Assembly (NCBI GenBank): GCA_017861495.1
Contig: JAGFXW010000089.1
Span: 1-8,461, forward strand
Length of the DNA stretch: 8,461 nt
Source of the DNA: Bacillota bacterium
Lineage (GTDB): Bacteria > Bacillota_C > Negativicutes > CTSoil-072
Reading direction: 5' to 3'
The notes under the pieces are model-generated. The model did no database searches. It had not been told where the DNA came from and was given only the letters and a program-made list of their open reading frames with translations. Shown in pieces: positions 5,251-8,461 of this stretch; position 1 is the stretch's first letter; each line of letters starts with the position of its first letter. A program made the position numbers and the translations under genes.

Positions 5251-6651
5251 TTACAGAATAAAGCGGCTTAAATCTTGGCTAACAACGATATGTCCCAATT
5301 TATCCTTAACATACCGTCCATCAATTACAATGTGATCGACCCCCAAATCCGGGGCCTCGAAAGATAAGTCTTCCAACAACTTTTCCAAGACGGTATGAAG
5401 ACGACGAGCTCCGATATTCTCGGTTTGTTCATTGACTTGGCAAGCAACTTCCGCCAGTTCGTCAATCGCATCAGCCGCAAATTCGAGCGTAATCCCTTCG
5501 GTGCTCAGTAAACTGACGTATTGTTTTATCAAAGCGTTCGTAGGTTCAATTAAAATTTTACGAAAATCATCTTTCGACAACGTCGTCAATTCTACGCGTA
5601 TTGGAAAACGGCCTTGAAGCTCTGGGATCAAGTCCGACGGTTTTGAAACATGAAACGCGCCGGCAGAAATAAATAGGACGTGGTCCGTTTTTACCGGTCC
5701 ATACTTCGTCATTACAGTAGACCCTTCCACAATTGGCAATATGTCACGTTGAACCCCTTCTCGCGACACATCAGGACCGGAAGAATTGCCGCGACCGGCA
5801 ATTTTATCAATTTCATCAAGAAAAATGATCCCGGAGTTTTCTGCCAAATCGACAGCTATTGCAATTGCTTCATCCATATCAATTAACTTTTGGGCTTCTT
5901 CCTGCGTAAATATTTTTCGGGCATTTGCTACCGTAACTTTTCGTTTTCTTTGTTTTTTCGGCAATAGATTGCCCAGCATATCCTGGATATTCATACCCAT
6001 TTCTTCAATACCGGCTCCGGAAAACATGCCAATTGCCGGCGCATTACTATCTTCTACTGTAATCTCAATCGTTTCGTTTTCCAGCTCACCGCTATTGAGC
6101 CGTTCCATCCAATATCGTCTGGTTTGTTGTTGCGCCTCAGATGACGGTTCCACCGTTGAAGGAGGTTTATTTAACCCGGCATTCGCCGAAAAAAACATTT
6201 CAAAAGGATTACTTGCCGTTTCCTTTTGAGCAGGCGGACAAAAATATTCAACCAGCCGTTCATTAGCGGCTTCCAAAGCCTTATCATGCACGGCCATCAT
6301 TTTGTCTCGTTTCACCATCCGCAATGCAGTTTCAACTAAATCTCTTACAATTGATTCTACATCCCGGCCTACATAGCCAACCTCAGTAAACTTCGTTGCC
6401 TCCACTTTTACAAAGGGAGCATTAACGATTTTCGCCAAGCGCCTGGCAATTTCTGTTTTCCCTACACCGGTTGGACCAATCATTAAAATATTTTTGGGGA
6501 TTATTTCTGCTTTCAATTCTTCATGCAATTGTTTGCTTCGCCAACGGTTACGCAACGCTACCGCAACTGATTTTTTTGCTTGTTGTTGTCCTACAATATA
6601 TTTATCAAGCTCTGCAACAATCATTTTGGGCGTCATTTCGGTCAACATCAT
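5251..6651 (-). CDS. hslU: HslU (ClpY) ATPase of the HslVU protease
   Basis: HslU is the AAA+ unfoldase that feeds proteins into the HslV chamber in the cytoplasm. The 466-residue product has the Walker A motif GPTGVGKT at 59-66, the substrate-gripping pore loop GYVG at 92-95, the intermediate (I) domain at about 111-240, and Walker B with IIFLDEID at about 275-282. The sensor-1 region FISAGAFH is at 327-334, the arginine-finger region GRFP at 347-350, and sensor 2 GARRL at 414-418. It ends in LSRFIL, the C-terminal tail that inserts into HslV to activate it. Two adjacent ATGs begin the frame. The second (6648) is 4 nt from the GAGGAGG and may be the real start, giving 465 residues. The gene is 21 nt after hslV. 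Confidence 0.97.
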   Translation of the reverse strand: MMLTEMTPKMIVAELDKYIVGQQQAKKSVAVALRNRWRSKQLHEELKAEIIPKNILMIGPTGVGKTEIARRLAKIVNAPFVKVEATKFTEVGYVGRDVESIVRDLVETALRMVKRDKMMAVHDKALEAANERLVEYFCPPAQKETASNPFEMFFSANAGLNKPPSTVEPSSEAQQQTRRYWMERLNSGELENETIEITVEDSNAPAIGMFSGAGIEEMGMNIQDMLGNLLPKKQRKRKVTVANARKIFTQEEAQKLIDMDEAIAIAVDLAENSGIIFLDEIDKIAGRGNSSGPDVSREGVQRDILPIVEGSTVMTKYGPVKTDHVLFISAGAFHVSKPSDLIPELQGRFPIRVELTTLSKDDFRKILIEPTNALIKQYVSLLSTEGITLEFAADAIDELAEVACQVNEQTENIGARRLHTVLEKLLEDLSFEAPDLGVDHIVIDGRYVKDKLGHIVVSQDLSRFIL

Positions 6652-6672
6652 TCCTCCTCTGTCCTGACTTGA

Positions 6673-7203
6673 CTATAATTCTTCTACAGTAATATAGTCA
6701 TTGGTATATATACAAATTGAAGATGCAATCAGTAATGCCTCCCGAGCAATTTCAGCGGCTGTAAGATCCGAATGGCGCACCATCGCCCTGGCTGCCGCCA
6801 ATGCGTAAGGGCCGCCTGAACCAATCGCCGTGACACCGTCATCGGGTTCAATCACTTCGCCATTGCCTGATATTATCAGTAGGTTGTCTGCGTTCGTTAC
6901 AATCAGCAGCGCCTCCAGGCGTCGCAGAACGCGATCCATGCGCCATTCTTTCGCTAATTCAACTGCGGCACGCATTAAATTGCCGTTATATTCTTCTAAT
7001 TTTGCTTCAAATTTTGAAAATAAGGTAAATGCATCCGCAACAGATCCAGCAAAACCGGCCAACACTTTATCGTGATATATCCGGCGAACTTTCTTCGCGT
7101 TATGCTTCATAATCGTATTGCCGCCGAAAGTAACCTGTCCATCACCGGCAATCGCGGTCTTCCCGTGACGTTTGACCGCAACAATGGTTGTAGCCTCGAA
7201 CAT
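6673..7203 (-). CDS. hslV: HslV (ClpQ) peptidase of the HslVU protease
   Basis: HslV is the proteasome-related peptidase whose two hexameric rings form the degradation chamber of HslVU. The 176-residue product has TT at 5-6 after the short leader MFEA. Thr5 should become the N-terminal nucleophile after processing, with Asp21 (in GDGQ) and Lys37/38 (in AKKVRR) completing the proteasome-type active site. Downstream are the conserved [14 protein letters not shown] at about 46-59, [14 protein letters not shown], and a C-terminus ending [12 protein letters not shown]. It lies between xerC and hslU. The Shine-Dalgarno TAGGAGGG includes the xerC stop codon, so the two genes are likely translationally coupled. 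Confidence 0.97.
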   Translation of the reverse strand: MFEATTIVAVKRHGKTAIAGDGQVTFGGNTIMKHNAKKVRRIYHDKVLAGFAGSVADAFTLFSKFEAKLEEYNGNLMRAAVELAKEWRMDRVLRRLEALLIVTNADNLLIISGNGEVIEPDDGVTAIGSGGPYALAAARAMVRHSDLTAAEIAREALLIASSICIYTNDYITVEEL

Positions 7204-7208
7204 GTTTT

Positions 7209-7216
7209 CCCTCCTA
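7209..7216 (-). promoter_or_regulatory. hslV ribosome binding site overlapping the xerC stop
   Basis: TAGGAGGG on the minus strand is a strong Shine-Dalgarno 5 nt before the hslV ATG. Its TAG is the xerC stop codon. Ribosomes finishing xerC therefore end on the hslV initiation site, which implies coupled translation. Confidence 0.85.
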
Positions 7217-8119
7217 AGCCCGTGGATGGCTGTTATGATAAATGGTTTTCAGTTTTTCTTTTGAAATATGGGTATAAATTTGTGTTGTCGATAAGCTGAC
7301 ATGGCCTAACAGCTCTTGGACACACCGTAAATCGGCGCCATTATCCAACAAATGAGTCGCAAAAGAATGACGAATAGTATGTGGACTCACCTGTTTTTTT
7401 ATGGCCATCATATCAAGATATTTCGTTAAAATTCTACGCACGCTGCGATCGCTTAACGGACCGCCGCGATGATTAACAAAGAGAACCTGATGAGTTGCTT
7501 CCGGCCCCTTGCATAAACGAATCCGCGAAAAATCCAAGTATTTCTGTAACGCTTCTATGGCTTTACGACCTATTGGTACAATTCTTTCTTTTGACCCTTT
7601 GCCATAAACAAGCACATAACAATTAAAAAAATCAATGTCGTGTAATTGAAGTCGTACCAATTCCCCTACCCGGGTTCCGGCCGCATATAACAATTCAAGG
7701 ATCGCCTTGTCACGAACCCCCAGCAAATCATTAGCTGGTAAGTCCAGCAAGGCCTCCATCTCATGCTGATCAAAAAAAGACGGCAACCGTTTTTCCAATT
7801 TTGGCGTCCGCAGGCCTCGAAATGGATTGTCCTGCACGAAATCTTCCCGGCATAAATAACGAAAAAAGGAACGTAACGCTGCAACCTTGCGCGCTATCGT
7901 TCGCCGGGAATATTCTCTTTTTTTAAGATCGTTGAGATAAGCTCTCAACACCATTAAGTGAATAGCTTCAGTCGATGCGGCCAGCTCATCCCGGTTGGTG
8001 ATGAAATCTATAAAATGTTCGATATCCGTACAATAGTCATGTACAGTGTGCGCCGAAGCATTTTTTTCAATAGTTAGGTAGTTCAAGAATTCACTAATAT
8101 ATTTCCTTATATCAGCCAT
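7214..8119 (-). CDS. xerC: Tyrosine recombinase XerC (CodV)
   Basis: XerC acts with a partner recombinase at dif to resolve chromosome dimers during division. The 301-residue product has the family length. The N-terminal SAM-like core-binding domain is at about 1-90. The catalytic domain follows with the full tyrosine recombinase set: Arg150 (AAGTRVGEL), Lys174 (GKGSKER), His247 and Arg250 ([11 protein letters not shown]), His273 ([10 protein letters not shown]) and Tyr282 (IYTHIS). I start at the ATG at 8119, giving MADIRKYI. The frame runs back to a GTG at 8164, but that start has no Shine-Dalgarno, whereas the ATG has a modest AAAGAG about 11 nt upstream. The context after trmFO and before hslV marks it as the housekeeping XerC/CodV rather than a phage or transposon integrase. 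Confidence 0.95.
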   Translation of the reverse strand: MADIRKYISEFLNYLTIEKNASAHTVHDYCTDIEHFIDFITNRDELAASTEAIHLMVLRAYLNDLKKREYSRRTIARKVAALRSFFRYLCREDFVQDNPFRGLRTPKLEKRLPSFFDQHEMEALLDLPANDLLGVRDKAILELLYAAGTRVGELVRLQLHDIDFFNCYVLVYGKGSKERIVPIGRKAIEALQKYLDFSRIRLCKGPEATHQVLFVNHRGGPLSDRSVRRILTKYLDMMAIKKQVSPHTIRHSFATHLLDNGADLRCVQELLGHVSLSTTQIYTHISKEKLKTIYHNSHPRA

Positions 8120-8191
8120 TGTTTTATTCGCTCTTTTTTTACTAAATTTCCCTAATAAATACACTACTTCATACTAGCACAACTAACCAGT

Positions 8192-8461
8192 TTATGCAAG
8201 ATCGTTGTCGGATTTTTCAATAAATTTTTGCAAACTACGCAAAGCCCGATCCGCTATCACAGCATTCTTTTGCTTTTTATCGCGAATTTTATTCATCAAT
8301 GGTGGCAGCAAACCAAAATTTATATTCATCGGTTGAAAATGCTTATGACGCTGATCCGTTATATAGGCGCATAATGCACCGTGGGCTGTATCTTCCGGAA
8401 AAACAAGCAGCTCTTTCCCTTGGCAAAAACGGGCAATATTTTTTCCTGCCACCAAACCACT
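8192..8461 (-). CDS. trmFO: tRNA (uracil-54-C5)-methyltransferase TrmFO, C-terminal part
   Basis: This is the last 89 codons of a gene whose start lies beyond the window. TrmFO (formerly Gid) uses methylene-tetrahydrofolate and FAD to make ribothymidine at position 54 of tRNA. The visible frame begins SGLVAGKNIAR, matching the conserved motif near the end of the flavoprotein core. It continues with TAHGALCAYIT and FQPMNINFGLLPPL, which are characteristic of the TrmFO C-terminus. The tail is Lys/Arg-rich and ends in TAA. Position directly before xerC and hslVU is the standard Firmicutes order (gid-codV-clpQ-clpY-codY), which supports the call. The gene ends 72 nt before the chosen xerC start; no terminator is visible between them. 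Confidence 0.93.
   Translation of the reverse strand, partial: SGLVAGKNIARFCQGKELLVFPEDTAHGALCAYITDQRHKHFQPMNINFGLLPPLMNKIRDKKQKNAVIADRALRSLQKFIEKSDNDLA

Noticed and set aside
5786..6229. 147-codon plus-strand frame inside hslU
   Set aside because: It is antisense to the HslU I-domain and Walker B region, whose protein sequence is strongly conserved; the frame is a by-product of that coding bias.
7009..7023. AATTTTGAAAATA in hslV as a CodY box
   Set aside because: It lacks the two central bases of the AATTTTCnGAAAATT consensus and lies within coding sequence; no good CodY box was found by eye elsewhere, including the flgB leader.
8120..8164. Longer XerC starting at GTG 8164
   Set aside because: There is no Shine-Dalgarno before the GTG, and the ATG at 8119 gives the usual 301-residue length and N-terminus.

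Overview
The window is a compact, all-minus-strand block from a motile member of the Firmicutes (Bacillota). Read in the direction of transcription (high to low coordinates) the order is trmFO (3' end only) - xerC - hslV - hslU - codY - flgB - flgC - fliE - fliF - fliG. This is the classic gid-codV-clpQ-clpY-codY-fla/che order known from Bacillus. CodY restricts the source to Firmicutes. The cysteine-containing CodY sensor domain and the c-di-GMP-type leader before flgB look more like a clostridial or Negativicutes anaerobe than a Bacillus, but the genus is not determined.

Positions 4421-8461 hold the housekeeping/regulatory half. It contains the end of the folate-dependent tRNA U54 methyltransferase gene, a XerC-type tyrosine recombinase (chromosome dimer resolution), the two-part HslVU protease and the branched-chain amino acid/GTP-responsive repressor CodY. 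Genes are tightly spaced; the Shine-Dalgarno of hslV includes the xerC stop codon. A strong 15-16 bp hairpin followed by U-rich sequence ends the codY transcript at about 4350-4385.

Positions 3877-4420 carry no conserved gene but are the most interesting part. After the codY terminator come a near-consensus SigA promoter (-35 at 4266-4271, -10 at 4243-4248), then a well-formed GEMM-I (cyclic dinucleotide class I) riboswitch aptamer at 4134-4207, a small terminator hairpin that touches its 3' end, a 44-codon hydrophobic reading frame, a possible second promoter and the flgB ribosome binding site. The leader is about 360 nt. The aptamer has A at the position that contacts one base of the ligand (G20 in the Vibrio Vc2 RNA), so its ligand could be c-di-GMP or, less likely, 3',3'-cGAMP.

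Positions 31-3876 are the start of the flagellar operon: proximal rod proteins FlgB and FlgC, the rod-MS ring adaptor FliE, the MS ring FliF and the switch protein FliG. The operon probably continues into fliH beyond position 1. Together the layout suggests that motility is controlled by a second-messenger riboswitch in cis, with the nutrient sensor CodY encoded just upstream. No mobile element, CRISPR array, tRNA or rRNA was seen.
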